A DNA stretch of 34,565 nucleotides from Spirochaetales bacterium (GCA_016936615.1 JAFGXN010000034.1:1-34565), one strand, 5' to 3'. Counted from the stretch's first letter, positions 1-8,327 are shown. Notes: a model not told the origin generated them from the sequence alone. Numbers and translations are program-made.

Positions 1-640
1 GAGTCCATTGAACCTTAACAGAAACTCCATCATCATTTGCAGTTACAGCAAGATTTGTCACAGGATCTACACTCATTTCATCTTCAATCGTAGGGATTCC
101 ATCGACTTGCATGGCAAAAGCCAAAATAACAAATCCCAATTCTTCTCCATCCTCAATCAAGTCGATAGCAGCAAGAGTATCATCTTTTGCCTTAACAACT
201 TTAGTCCAGTTTTCAGCAGAGTAGTCAGCTTCTTTTAGCGCTCCGAAGATTTCAAGTAGTTCAGTTTTTTTGCTTTTTCTAGCAATTTCAATATCTGTAA
301 GTGTTTGTGTTGTTTGTTTTTCAATAACAGATTGTATTCCATTTACATTAACTGCGTAGATTATAAATTGGTATTTAACGCCTTTTTCAAGATTTTCTAT
401 AAGCTTTTCTCTAGATTTTGAATCTATTTCTATTTTTTTTAGATCCTCTTCTTTCGCATTTTCTGGTCCGTAAAGGATTACTGCAGTTGTTCCTGCTGGT
501 TGTGTCCATTTAAGTAGGACTGAAGTTCCTTCTTCTGTAACATTTGCAGTGAAGTCTGTTACAGGGTCTACCATTTCTTCGCATGAGAAGAATGTGCACA
601 TTATTGCTATAGATATTATAGCTAATAGTGATTTTTTCAT
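1..640 (-). CDS. Surface lipoprotein with fibronectin-type domains, 3' end outside the window
   Basis: The minus-strand frame is open from the ATG at 640 to the window edge (213 codons), so the C-terminus is missing. The start has an AGGAG site 7 bases upstream. Residues 1-20 form a signal peptide ending in FFSC, a spirochaete-style lipobox, so the protein is probably an outer-surface or periplasmic lipoprotein. Residues about 25-110 read as a fibronectin type III-like beta domain (VDPVTDFTAN, then VLLKWTQPAG). Next is a helical segment with the signature DYSAENWTKV, typical of FIVAR-like repeats, and then a second fibronectin-like start (VDPVTNLAV) cut by the edge. The lipobox, first domain and helical repeat are shared with the 592-residue lipoprotein at 11127-12905, so the two are paralogues. 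The ligand is unknown; adhesion or glycan binding is inference. Confidence 0.8.
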   Translation of the reverse strand, partial: MKKSLLAIISIAIMCTFFSCEEMVDPVTDFTANVTEEGTSVLLKWTQPAGTTAVILYGPENAKEEDLKKIEIDSKSREKLIENLEKGVKYQFIIYAVNVNGIQSVIEKQTTQTLTDIEIARKSKKTELLEIFGALKEADYSAENWTKVVKAKDDTLAAIDLIEDGEELGFVILAFAMQVDGIPTIEDEMSVDPVTNLAVTANDDGVSVKVQWT

Positions 641-668
641 TTGTGTCTCCTAATTTGTTTATTTGCAT

Positions 669-697
669 ATAATAGAGTTTTTAAGTAAAAATGTCTA
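669..697 (-). promoter_or_regulatory. Promoter of the truncated fibronectin-type lipoprotein
   Basis: On the minus strand, TAGACA (692-697) and TATTAT (669-674) are separated by 17 bases, about 30 bases ahead of the ATG. This is a good housekeeping-sigma promoter by sequence; it has not been tested. Confidence 0.6.
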
Positions 698-751
698 CTG
701 ATTTTTTTTTATATCTTAAAAATTAGAGAAATTTCAGATTATTTTAATAAT

Positions 752-771
752 TTGCTGCCCGTAGGCAGCAA
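752..771 (-). terminator. Hairpin with a UNCG-type loop after the RND exporter gene
   Basis: Minus-strand transcripts leaving the exporter gene contain TTGCTGCC, loop TACG, GGCAGCAA, an 8-bp perfect stem closed by C-G around UACG, a member of the very stable UNCG loop family. It begins about 10 bases past the stop codon. The following bases are AT-rich but lack a clean U-run, so it may be an mRNA 3'-end stabiliser or a weak terminator. Confidence 0.45.
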
Positions 772-781
772 CGTCGTTCAA

Positions 782-2869
782 TTATACCTCTTCCACAAGT
801 GGTATTAGTTTTGTGTTTTTTTTGTAAGATTTTCTAAGCAGTGTTGGTAGCAGTGTGAGGGTTAGCAGCATAGATACAATCATAGTTAGCCACATCAGAA
901 TTGCAAGGTGGGTGTGAATTGCAAATGGTGAGAGAAAGAGCGCACTCATGCCGATTGCAAGTCCAAGGGAATTTGCGATTATTGGCGTGGATGTTACAGA
1001 GAATGCATGATTGATACAACCTTCTTTTTCTGCTGCTGAGCTAAAATGCACTGCGTAGTCTATACCAACACCGATGGTGATACTAAAAATTGCTGCAGTT
1101 ATTAGATTGAGGGTAATTCCTGTTATTCCTATGAATCCAAAAAGCACTAAAGTTGTTATAATAACTGGCAAAAGTGAGATTAGGACTTTTTTTAGACTTT
1201 TTAAAATTGGCAGCAACATCAGAAATACAATTGCAAAGGCTAGTAGTAGGCTTTTTATTAGTCCAGGTTTGACTGATTCGTTCAATTCATCAGTTAATAT
1301 GTCGAATCCTGTGATTCCAGCTTCTATTTCAGCCTCTTTTGAGGAAAAGTTCTCTGTTAGTTTTTTGATTTCTTCTATTGTAATATGTTCCGAATCTCTC
1401 GTAAAAACAATTATTCGGGCTGCATTTTCTGTTGTATTTATGTGTTTTGAAAGTTCAGGTATTTTTTGCGAAATCATTGATAGTTTCTGGCTTGCTTGTT
1501 CTTTAGTTTGAGGATATTGTCCTTGCGCAAGCCCCTGAAATGTTGAGAATACTCTGGTTACAGCTTCTGATTTCTCAAGTTCTTCTTGGAAGTTTAAGAT
1601 AGCAGTGGCATTTATTGGATCGAGTATATCGCTTTCAGTCTTTAAAATTATGTATGACGGGGTTTTCCCTCCTGTTAGCTCTTGTATTAATTGAGCGCCT
1701 TCATAGACTTCAGTAGATTTTTTAAACATTGAGAGCTGGGTGAAATTAGTTTTTACATAAAAAGATCCAAATACTCCTCCACTTATGAGTATAACAGCAA
1801 AAATTATAGCTGGTAGCCCATGAGAATTTTTCATTAAAGTTATAGATGCTCTTGAGCGATTCGCTTTTTGTTGAAAATTCATTTTTCCTGCAAGGATAAG
1901 AGGTAGTATCGTGAAGGTTGTAATTCCGGCAAGTGTTATACCAATTGTCGAAGCGATTGCCAGGTCACTGATTCCGGAGGCCTTCATCAGCAATAGAGAG
2001 ATAAAGCCAGCCCCTGATGTAGCAGTTGTGATTACAATCGGCATTAGAGTTGCTGCTATTGTCTTTTTATTTGAGACCTCATTATTTTCGGTCTCCCTGT
2101 ATTTTGAAAAATGTGAAATATAGTGTAGACCAGCAGCACTTCCGATAACAATTGTAAAGATCGGAGCAATTGCAGTAATGATTGATACCTCGTGTCCAAT
2201 CCAGCCAATTATTCCGAAGGTCCAGACTGCTGCAACTATCGCAGGTATAATTGAGAGAAAAGCTTTTTTTATAGACCTCAATTGGAGTGAAAATATTAGT
2301 AAAATTAGAAAGAATGCGGTAAAAGGTAAAAATTTAAGCACAGAGATTATGTACTGGTTTGTTTTTTCCCTCAAAAAAATATTTCCTGTTATTGCGTACT
2401 CTTGGCTTGAGTTTGCTATCAGTTCTTCAAGTTCTTTCATGTTATTGTTGTCAAAGTTTTCATCTGGAAATATTGAGAACATTGCATATACATTGTTGTT
2501 GTGCAGGGTAATTCCATTGAGATTATTTGGCATTGAAACAAAAGAAATGTTTGCAATTGTCTCAATTTTCTGCTGAAGACTCTTTATTGCTTCAAAGTTC
2601 TCAGTGCTTAGTTGAGAGAGTTCGAGGTCATCAGCAATCTTGACTGCTGCAATTATTTGCTGGTTGTTGCCAAAGTACAAATTAGATTTTTCCATCAGGT
2701 CGATAGCTTTAGATTCCTTAGGCATAAATATATCCATCTCAGGGTTTATGTTGATTCGTAAAAGCCCGACTGCTAGGGTCACAGTAGTTAGAGCTACTAG
2801 GATTAGTCCTGGTAGTCTGAATTTGGTTAGGAAATTCGAATATTTCCCTATTAAGTTTGTTTTTTTCAT
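782..2869 (-). CDS. RND-superfamily (MMPL/Patched-like) exporter
   Basis: This 695-residue membrane protein has the two-fold layout of RND exporters: one membrane segment near residues 18-38, a soluble loop, a cluster of about five segments, a second long soluble loop, and a second cluster. The fourth segments of each half carry the hallmark runs IGSAAGLHYISHF and GVGIDYAVHFSSA, as in MMPL and sterol-sensing-domain proteins (hydrophobe/lipid-type RND, shorter than drug-efflux HAE1 pumps of about 1000 residues). No membrane-fusion protein or outer-membrane channel gene is next to it. An AGGAG lies 6 bases before the ATG. It is divergent from a Crp/Fnr regulator, which may control it. The substrate is not predictable; lipids or pigments are typical of the family. 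Confidence 0.88.
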   Translation of the reverse strand: MKKTNLIGKYSNFLTKFRLPGLILVALTTVTLAVGLLRININPEMDIFMPKESKAIDLMEKSNLYFGNNQQIIAAVKIADDLELSQLSTENFEAIKSLQQKIETIANISFVSMPNNLNGITLHNNNVYAMFSIFPDENFDNNNMKELEELIANSSQEYAITGNIFLREKTNQYIISVLKFLPFTAFFLILLIFSLQLRSIKKAFLSIIPAIVAAVWTFGIIGWIGHEVSIITAIAPIFTIVIGSAAGLHYISHFSKYRETENNEVSNKKTIAATLMPIVITTATSGAGFISLLLMKASGISDLAIASTIGITLAGITTFTILPLILAGKMNFQQKANRSRASITLMKNSHGLPAIIFAVILISGGVFGSFYVKTNFTQLSMFKKSTEVYEGAQLIQELTGGKTPSYIILKTESDILDPINATAILNFQEELEKSEAVTRVFSTFQGLAQGQYPQTKEQASQKLSMISQKIPELSKHINTTENAARIIVFTRDSEHITIEEIKKLTENFSSKEAEIEAGITGFDILTDELNESVKPGLIKSLLLAFAIVFLMLLPILKSLKKVLISLLPVIITTLVLFGFIGITGITLNLITAAIFSITIGVGIDYAVHFSSAAEKEGCINHAFSVTSTPIIANSLGLAIGMSALFLSPFAIHTHLAILMWLTMIVSMLLTLTLLPTLLRKSYKKNTKLIPLVEEV

Positions 2870-2950
2870 AATTTCTCCTTACTCGATGTGACAAGAGTAG
2901 GTTTTTATGTAAAAATAGTATGTAAGATATATTACGAAAGAGGCAATATT

Positions 2951-3616
2951 TTGGAATTTTTATCAAAAACGCGGCTATTCAAGGGGTTTAGCGGTGAGCA
3001 AATTAATGAAATGCTTACAGGGATTGATTACTCTGTTGAATCATTTTCAAAAGGCGATTTAGTCCTTCGTAGCGGTCAAACCTATGATTCTCTTGTCATT
3101 ATTATCGAAGGATTGCTTTGCAGTGAGGTTGTAGGTGGTAGTGGTTCGGTTGTCAGGCTTAAGAATTTTTCTTCTTATGAGGTTATTGCTCCTGCTCTTG
3201 TCTTTGGCGAAGAGGTTATTTTTCCTGCTGATTTACGGGCATTAGCAGATTCCAGAATATTAAAGATAAAACGAGAGCATTTTTTTAGACTCCTTACGGA
3301 GAATCAGATGCTACTAGCAAGTTATTTAAAGCTGGTCGCTGAGGTTGTACATTTTATGTCAGATAAATTGGAATTTTTAAATTTTAATACAATACGCAGA
3401 AAATTGGCATTTTATCTAATTCGAGAGACTGAGAAGGCTCACTATAATGGAAGAGTCGAGATAAGGGTTACAGAGCTTGCTGAGTTCTTTGGAATTGAGA
3501 GGCCATCACTGTCTGCGGTTGTTTGTAGCTTTGTTGATGAAGGGCTGATTAGTCGCCTGCGGCGTGGGGTTTTTGTGGTTGCTGATCTTTCAGGGATTAT
3601 GGCTGAGTTAGATTGA
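2951..3616 (+). CDS. Crp/Fnr-family transcription regulator
   Basis: This is a regulator with an N-terminal cyclic-nucleotide-type beta-barrel (about residues 1-115, with GDLVLRSGQTYDSLVIIIEG) and a C-terminal winged helix (about 145-215, recognition region TELAEFFGIERPSLSAVV). I place the start at the TTG at 2951, giving 221 residues, because AGAGG sits 7 bases before it and this length fits the family. An in-frame ATG at 2888 would add 21 residues of unlikely sequence inside the divergent promoter region. The barrel lacks the RS/ARC-type phosphate-binding signature of true cAMP receptors, and there is no N-terminal cysteine cluster as in Fnr, so the effector is unknown. The divergent exporter is the natural candidate target. 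Confidence 0.85.
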   Translation: MEFLSKTRLFKGFSGEQINEMLTGIDYSVESFSKGDLVLRSGQTYDSLVIIIEGLLCSEVVGGSGSVVRLKNFSSYEVIAPALVFGEEVIFPADLRALADSRILKIKREHFFRLLTENQMLLASYLKLVAEVVHFMSDKLEFLNFNTIRRKLAFYLIRETEKAHYNGRVEIRVTELAEFFGIERPSLSAVVCSFVDEGLISRLRRGVFVVADLSGIMAELD

Positions 3617-3639
3617 TTAGTTGTATTTTATTTAGTCTC

Positions 3640-3668
3640 TTGATTTTACCTTTGGTTAATGGTATTAT
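3640..3668 (+). promoter_or_regulatory. Promoter of the small exported protein
   Basis: TTGATT (3640-3645) and TATTAT (3663-3668) are separated by exactly 17 bases, 26 bases before the start codon. This suggests the small gene has its own promoter rather than only reading through from the regulator upstream. Confidence 0.6.
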
Positions 3669-3693
3669 TTTATATAAAATTTAAGGAGTTAAT

Positions 3694-3972
3694 ATGAAAA
3701 AGAGGATTGTAATTGCAATGGTAATGTCTTTGTTTGTTGCCGGGACTCTCTTTAGCTTGACTAGAAATGAGAGACTTGATGCAATGCTAAGAAAGAATGT
3801 CTTTGTTGGACTCGGTGATTCCGTTGTTCTTTTTGGAAAACTTTCCTATGTTGGAGACGAATATATTGTTTTGGATAAATCCCCAGCGAACACATATAGT
3901 CAGCTAAATGTTAAAGGCGAAACTATAATTTCTCTAGACGATATTGTCTATATCACACTTTATCAGATGTAG
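3694..3972 (+). CDS. Small exported protein of unknown function
   Basis: The product has 92 residues, with a start preceded by AAGGAG at 6-base spacing. Residues 1-22 are a signal peptide (MKKR, then IVIAMVMSLFVAGTLFS). The mature part is about 70 residues and is predicted to be mostly beta strand (VVLFGKLSYVGDEYIVLDK, then ISLDDIVYITLYQM), which looks like a small five-strand barrel of the Sm/PRC type. That is only an impression from strand and turn pattern. I do not recognise a family. It has its own promoter and a good terminator, so it is likely expressed alone. There are no cysteines, membrane helix or lipobox in the mature part, so it is probably free in the periplasm. Confidence 0.75.
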   Translation: MKKRIVIAMVMSLFVAGTLFSLTRNERLDAMLRKNVFVGLGDSVVLFGKLSYVGDEYIVLDKSPANTYSQLNVKGETIISLDDIVYITLYQM

Positions 3973-3996
3973 TTATTTTGATGTCCTATGTCTATT

Positions 3997-4026
3997 AAAT
4001 CCTTCTATTTTAAGAGGGATTTTTTT
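3997..4026 (+). terminator. Rho-independent terminator after the small exported protein
   Basis: AAATCCTTCT (3997-4006), loop ATTTTA, AGAGGGATTT (4013-4022) with one G-T wobble, running into six T residues. It lies 25 bases past the stop and 8 bases before the end of the convergent metalloprotease gene. Confidence 0.8.
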
Positions 4027-4033
4027 ATATCTT

Positions 4034-4858
4034 TTATAAACCATTTTTCACCTTAATTCCACAGTCTTCGATAATCGCCAAATCCAGCTGGTTGATAAAT
4101 GATCTGAAGGGGTGGTGGTGTCCATCGCCGAACATCAGCAAGTTACTTAAATCTGGGTCATCTCCCCTCTGTCCGTAGTGTTTGTAGTTGCGAGCAGTCA
4201 GCGGAATCCCCCCGGGGTAGAGCTTGCTCACCTTCGGACCAGAGAAGTACAATCTGCCTGACTTCTCAGTGACATTTAAATCATAGGTTGAGATTGCTCC
4301 GTTGGGGCTGGATGATTCGCCAGTTTCACTATCCTTCCAGCCGTTGATGCAGAGTGCGTGGAGTAATTCATGCAGAAGAACAGTAACTGCATCGATTTTC
4401 CCTCGTTCAGGAAGAGGTGAGTCCCTCTTGATAGGATCAGGATCAAACCAGAATTTCTCCAGCATCGCACTATTTATAAAAAGTCTGATATGCACCGGCT
4501 TCTGGTTATATTTAGCAGGATCCTTGATTAACGAGGCAAACAATTGCTCATAGATATAGCCGCCTCTCTCGCCACCGATACGAATAAACTCGGCAGACCT
4601 GCAACTTGTCGGGAAATCAGGCGAGACCTTCACTGCGATTTTAACCGTAACATCTTCGCTTATAACAAGAAACCCAGTTAGCGTCTGAACCGCAGCCTCA
4701 AGCGAGCGCCTGATCTCACCTTCGATATCCTTGCTCACCTCCACATCATTCTCAAACCAAATCTGCGAAGTAACCTTAGCCTTTTGAGGGCTCACAGCAC
4801 TATTCAGACATGCAACAGCGAGAATAATAGAAGCAAAAATAGTTGTTACCTTTTTCAT
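4034..4858 (-). CDS. Zincin-type metalloprotease lipoprotein
   Basis: The product has 274 residues. The signal peptide ends at AVAC (Cys17), a relaxed lipobox, so it is probably membrane-anchored outside the cytoplasm. The zinc site is HELLH at 163-167 in LLHELLHALCINGW, with Glu164 as likely catalytic base. A later His such as His227 (NYKHYG) is a candidate third ligand. The tail SFINQLDLAIIEDCGI resembles the segment that closes the catalytic domain in many secreted matrixin/adamalysin-like bacterial zincins (LDLAALEDIGY type). Cys170 and a HHH run near 247-249 are unusual. No Shine-Dalgarno sequence is visible; a -10-like TAGAAT ends 6 bases before the ATG, so a very short leader is possible. 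It could be an inactive relative, but the HExxH motif is intact. The substrate is unknown. Confidence 0.72.
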   Translation of the reverse strand: MKKVTTIFASIILAVACLNSAVSPQKAKVTSQIWFENDVEVSKDIEGEIRRSLEAAVQTLTGFLVISEDVTVKIAVKVSPDFPTSCRSAEFIRIGGERGGYIYEQLFASLIKDPAKYNQKPVHIRLFINSAMLEKFWFDPDPIKRDSPLPERGKIDAVTVLLHELLHALCINGWKDSETGESSSPNGAISTYDLNVTEKSGRLYFSGPKVSKLYPGGIPLTARNYKHYGQRGDDPDLSNLLMFGDGHHHPFRSFINQLDLAIIEDCGIKVKNGL

Positions 4859-4867
4859 ATATTAATT

Positions 4868-4987
4868 CTAGCATATTTTTGGAAAAAAGCTAATCAATCT
4901 CATACCCTGAAATGCTCCGCGGTGGTCTGAGAATTTCCATATTGGAAGATAGTCTGCTTGACTTACTAGTGGTAGCGGGTATATTTA
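4868..4987 (-). pseudogene. 3' remnant of an endonuclease/exonuclease/phosphatase gene
   Basis: The minus-strand frame from about 4987 to a TAG at 4868-4870 encodes about 39 residues. It contains WKFSDHRGAFQGMRLI, which matches the C-terminal catalytic motif of EEP proteins (SDH) and aligns with GSDHRGVIAGFVID at the end of the intact EEP lipoprotein at 17613-18398. DNA around TCAGACCACCGCGGAG is also shared. A stop codon in frame just upstream (near 4988) and the absence of the N-terminal motifs show the rest of the gene is gone. It now serves as the upstream region of the metalloprotease gene. Confidence 0.55.
4870..4897 (-). promoter_or_regulatory. Candidate promoter of the metalloprotease gene
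   Basis: On the minus strand, TTGATT (4892-4897), 16 bases, then TATGCT (4870-4875). An overlapping extended -10 (TG-C-TAGAAT, ending at 4865) is an alternative that would give an almost leaderless message. The promoter lies inside the 3' end of the degraded EEP gene. Confidence 0.4.
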
Positions 4988-5059
4988 AAAATCCTTTTGA
5001 GTGAGATTGAAAAATTTTAGTTTTTGTGTTAAAAATAATAAAAAACAATGAGGATTAGA

Positions 5060-5437
5060 ATGAAAAAAGAAATAATAATGGATGAGAAAATTGAGAAGAG
5101 CTTTGTCTCTCAGTTGAAGACATTGTCGTACAGTCTGAACGATTTTACAAAATCTAGTTTTTCTAGTCGGTTACGACTTCTCGAGAAGGAAAAAGAAATT
5201 ATAGAAATGAAAAATTTTGTTGAAAAGTATTGTGATGAAAAGGTTAAAGAGGTCTTTTCTAGAATTCAGCCTTTTTCTAAGAGACAGAGAAATATTATTT
5301 TTAATTTGGAGTATTTTCCTTTTTTATTATCTTCTATGAATAGATTAAATATGTTAGAAAATCTAGCAGACTATTTTATTGAAATAAAGTCTGCTGTAGA
5401 TAATGTTATTTCATATTATGAAGTTAAGCATATGTAA
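5060..5437 (+). CDS. Small coiled-coil protein of unknown function
   Basis: This gene encodes about 125 highly charged residues with no signal peptide. Residues about 15-60 have heptad-like spacing (LRLLEKEKEIIEMKNFVEKY), consistent with a coiled coil, followed by an aromatic helical region. I choose ATG 5060 because GAGG lies 6 bases upstream. An in-frame ATG at 5048 has no site, and one at 5078 has only a weak one. Codon use is very AT-rich, unlike the GC-richer neighbours on either side. It converges on the GH2 gene with a 14-base gap and no visible terminator. No family is recognised, and the call rests on ORF length, ribosome site and protein-like composition. Confidence 0.6.
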   Translation: MKKEIIMDEKIEKSFVSQLKTLSYSLNDFTKSSFSSRLRLLEKEKEIIEMKNFVEKYCDEKVKEVFSRIQPFSKRQRNIIFNLEYFPFLLSSMNRLNMLENLADYFIEIKSAVDNVISYYEVKHM

Positions 5438-5451
5438 TCATGTTCTCAAGA

Positions 5452-8295
5452 TCAATCTATCACAATTTTACACTCACCACTTAACTTTGCAGGTTTGATT
5501 CGAGTCTCCTTAAGATGCTCATTGAAAAAAAGTTCCCTGCCTGGTGAGGCGAGAGGGCAGATTGATAGTTCTATTGCCTGATTCATTCGCATCGCCCGAC
5601 ACAGATACTTCTCCCCGGGGAGGAAGTGCATTGTCACTCCTTCTTCTGACAGCGAGTATCTCCTGGCTTCGGTGCGGCCGGCACGGAAATCGTTCGAGCC
5701 GTAAGCTGAGTTGTCGCGCGCAAAGCTATTCTTTGGCTGCGCAAACGGTACAGTTCCGTAACTCGCGCTAGGATAATCTAGCAGAGCAGTTCCGCTTAGC
5801 CGGCCGATGTGATCTGCTGGATAATATGTGAAGAAATTGCTCCTCTCCCAGCTTAAGGATTTCATCTCAGTTCCGGTGATGAATTTCAATCCAGCCTCGC
5901 GGATATTAACCACTTGGCTGAAGGCAAAATCAAAGACAACTGCGATTCCATCCTTCCCGAAAGTCAAAGTAATCGCCCCAGAACCAAGTGAATTTTTTTC
6001 AAGAATCTTCACTATAATCTTCCCGTCCGCTTCTGAAATTTCAGTTATCAAATTTGCTTTAACCACAGCAGTCGATTCAGACGGCTCAATATTGTTGCGG
6101 AATGCAGGAAAGCACCCTTCGCCTTTGAGCGGAACAATTGTGAATCGAGGATTTTCAAATTTAACATCCACTCCACCGCTTTTTACAGATTTGAACTGGT
6201 TTCCTTCTATTTTAAGCGTTAAATTTCCGCTTGAGATCTCAGCCACTTTGCCTGACCTTGTCAATTTCCAGCTGTAGTCAGCTGCTGGCAGGGTCGCGAC
6301 TTTTTCCTTGATAGAAAAAGCATCAATGGTGAGATTGTTGCGGTTGCGCACTTCGAAGTAATCAAATTTCGCCAGCGCGGATTTCTCAAATATAATTGAG
6401 TTTTCATCTATTTTTGTAGGAAAAATTTCATCTTCACGCCCGCTCTCATCGATTCCAAACCAGCGATAATCGCCTGGCTGTGAGAATTTTAGCCTGTGAG
6501 CAATCTCTATTCGTCCATCTGTTGCGGCAACAAGCTGCCTGAAAGGTGAGTAGGTCTTCTTCACGTTCCAGAACTCAGGCTTCTTTCTGCGGTATCCATC
6601 GATCACACCCCATGGGCCGTAACCGACAGCAGTATCTTTGTCCATCACAAAGTAATCGTCAATTCCCGACCAGATAGCACCACCAATTATTCCGTCGGCA
6701 GCATACATTTTTTCCCACATAGCAAAGAAATACTCTCCCCACTGTTCTCGTAGCCCAGGGTCTGAGACTAATTCCTGCCTGTTGTAGACATTGACGTGGG
6801 AATATTCTCCGAAGAGAAGAGGGCGGCTTACTTTTTTATCAAAAAAATCCACATCTGGTCCGGGGTAGTGGTGATTTGCGACTCCTGTGTAGCTTCCCTT
6901 GTTGTTGTAGCCTCCGACTGCCTGATCATGAAAAGTAAAAGGTCGTGTTGTGTCAAGTTCCTTGCAAATTGCATAGACATCTGCAAAGTTTCTTGACCAG
7001 CTTGACTCATTTGCCAGTGACCAAAAGATTATGCTCGGATGGTTGCGATTGAATTTAATCATTTCGATGTTGGGTCTAAGTAGATTCATAAAAAGTGAGC
7101 TTCTTATGGCAGCATGACCAACCCAGCAGAGGGGCGCTTCTACCTCGACAAACATTCCATAGGCATCGCAATACTCAAGAAATTGTCGAGCAGGCGGATA
7201 ATGTGAGGTCCTGATATAATTTACATTTGCCTCTTTAAAAAGCAGAACATCTTTAAGTCTCAACTCATCATTTATAGCCCGTCCAAGATTTGGATGTGTG
7301 CTGTGGCGATTGACACCAGCCAGCTTGACTTCTTTGTTGTTCACAAGGAGTTTGTTCCCCGAAACCTTGACCTCGCGGAAGCCGGTTCGTATTACAAATG
7401 AGCAACTGCTTTCCTGTTGCTTGTGTTGAATAATAATATTGTAGAGATTAGGATTGTCGCAGTCCCAGAGTTCAGGTTGCAGATCTGAGATTTCAATATC
7501 CTGATATTCGCTTCCAGATTGGATCTCAAAGTTTTTTTCAAAACCTAAAGCTGGAATCTTGACTGTAATTGTCCCCTCGGCGAGCTGAGATTTCTTTATT
7601 TTCAGTAGCAGCTTGAAAAAATTATAATCTTCAGTATCTGTTTGGGAATCTACAGAGATGATTCCGTTTTTTTCCACTGGAAAAAGATAGACATCACGCA
7701 GTATTCCTGCCATATCGTGGGCTGCATACTTGTTGCCGCTTGTCAGCACATCGGAGAGGCTTTTGCCTTTTATCTTCACAGAAAGGCTGTTCTTTCCTTC
7801 TTGTAAAAATTCCGTTATATCAATATCGAAAGCGGTGAACCCAGCCTCGTGGAATCCAACTCTGTTCTCATTAACGAAGATTTCTGCCTCGCTGTAAACA
7901 GTCTCAAATCTGAGAATAATCTTTTTCCCAGAGAATTTGCTGTCGACTGTAAATTCCTTTGTCGCAAGGTATTCGTCACTTTGTGGAACCCCGTTTAGGA
8001 CAAAGACGGCAGGTATATTCACTGCGAATTTCTTTCCGGCTGCTGTAACCTGCCAGCTTCCGTTAAGTGATTGCCGTAGCTGGAAATCGCTCAGTGGCTT
8101 GTAGCTGCCGTCAAGCAATTGTCTGTCGAAGAGAGTCTCTTTCTGCTCCATGAAAAAGTCCAATTTGGTACTGTCAATCTGAATTGTGTAGTAGTCGCTC
8201 TCAGACATAAATTTGTTTACATTCTCTTTTTCATACAAAAAAGAAGAACAACCAGTAGTTAAAATAAATAGACAAAAATAGATAATCTTTTTCAT
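5452..8295 (-). CDS. Lipoprotein glycoside hydrolase family 2 (beta-galactosidase/beta-glucuronidase type)
   Basis: The product has 947 residues from the ATG at 8295, which has GAGG 5 bases upstream; a GTG two codons earlier is a poorer start. The signal peptide ends at TTGC, so this is a lipoprotein acting outside the cytoplasm. Domain order fits GH2: sugar-binding jelly roll (about 70-210, including LNGSWQV), immunoglobulin-like domain (210-305), and a TIM barrel (about 310-600) with NRHSTHPNLGR, acid/base Glu430 in SLANESSW and nucleophile Glu497 in LLFGEYSHV. Beyond 640 the C-terminal beta domains resemble the LacZ small-chain region (DNSAYGSNDFRAGRTEAR). It should release a terminal beta-linked sugar; galactose is most likely. 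It is divergent from the AraC regulator and is the probable target of it. Confidence 0.88.
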   Translation of the reverse strand: MKKIIYFCLFILTTGCSSFLYEKENVNKFMSESDYYTIQIDSTKLDFFMEQKETLFDRQLLDGSYKPLSDFQLRQSLNGSWQVTAAGKKFAVNIPAVFVLNGVPQSDEYLATKEFTVDSKFSGKKIILRFETVYSEAEIFVNENRVGFHEAGFTAFDIDITEFLQEGKNSLSVKIKGKSLSDVLTSGNKYAAHDMAGILRDVYLFPVEKNGIISVDSQTDTEDYNFFKLLLKIKKSQLAEGTITVKIPALGFEKNFEIQSGSEYQDIEISDLQPELWDCDNPNLYNIIIQHKQQESSCSFVIRTGFREVKVSGNKLLVNNKEVKLAGVNRHSTHPNLGRAINDELRLKDVLLFKEANVNYIRTSHYPPARQFLEYCDAYGMFVEVEAPLCWVGHAAIRSSLFMNLLRPNIEMIKFNRNHPSIIFWSLANESSWSRNFADVYAICKELDTTRPFTFHDQAVGGYNNKGSYTGVANHHYPGPDVDFFDKKVSRPLLFGEYSHVNVYNRQELVSDPGLREQWGEYFFAMWEKMYAADGIIGGAIWSGIDDYFVMDKDTAVGYGPWGVIDGYRRKKPEFWNVKKTYSPFRQLVAATDGRIEIAHRLKFSQPGDYRWFGIDESGREDEIFPTKIDENSIIFEKSALAKFDYFEVRNRNNLTIDAFSIKEKVATLPAADYSWKLTRSGKVAEISSGNLTLKIEGNQFKSVKSGGVDVKFENPRFTIVPLKGEGCFPAFRNNIEPSESTAVVKANLITEISEADGKIIVKILEKNSLGSGAITLTFGKDGIAVVFDFAFSQVVNIREAGLKFITGTEMKSLSWERSNFFTYYPADHIGRLSGTALLDYPSASYGTVPFAQPKNSFARDNSAYGSNDFRAGRTEARRYSLSEEGVTMHFLPGEKYLCRAMRMNQAIELSICPLASPGRELFFNEHLKETRIKPAKLSGECKIVID

Positions 8296-8327
8296 AAACA
8301 CCTCATATTTGTTATTTAACCATGAAA

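Noticed and set aside
1074-2576. Plus-strand open frames across the exporter gene
   Set aside because: They are antisense to a clearly conserved membrane protein, lack ribosome sites and have no family features.
2888-2950. ATG start for the Crp/Fnr regulator at 2888
   Set aside because: There is no ribosome site, the added residues do not look like the family, and it would use the divergent promoter region. The TTG at 2951 has a good site.
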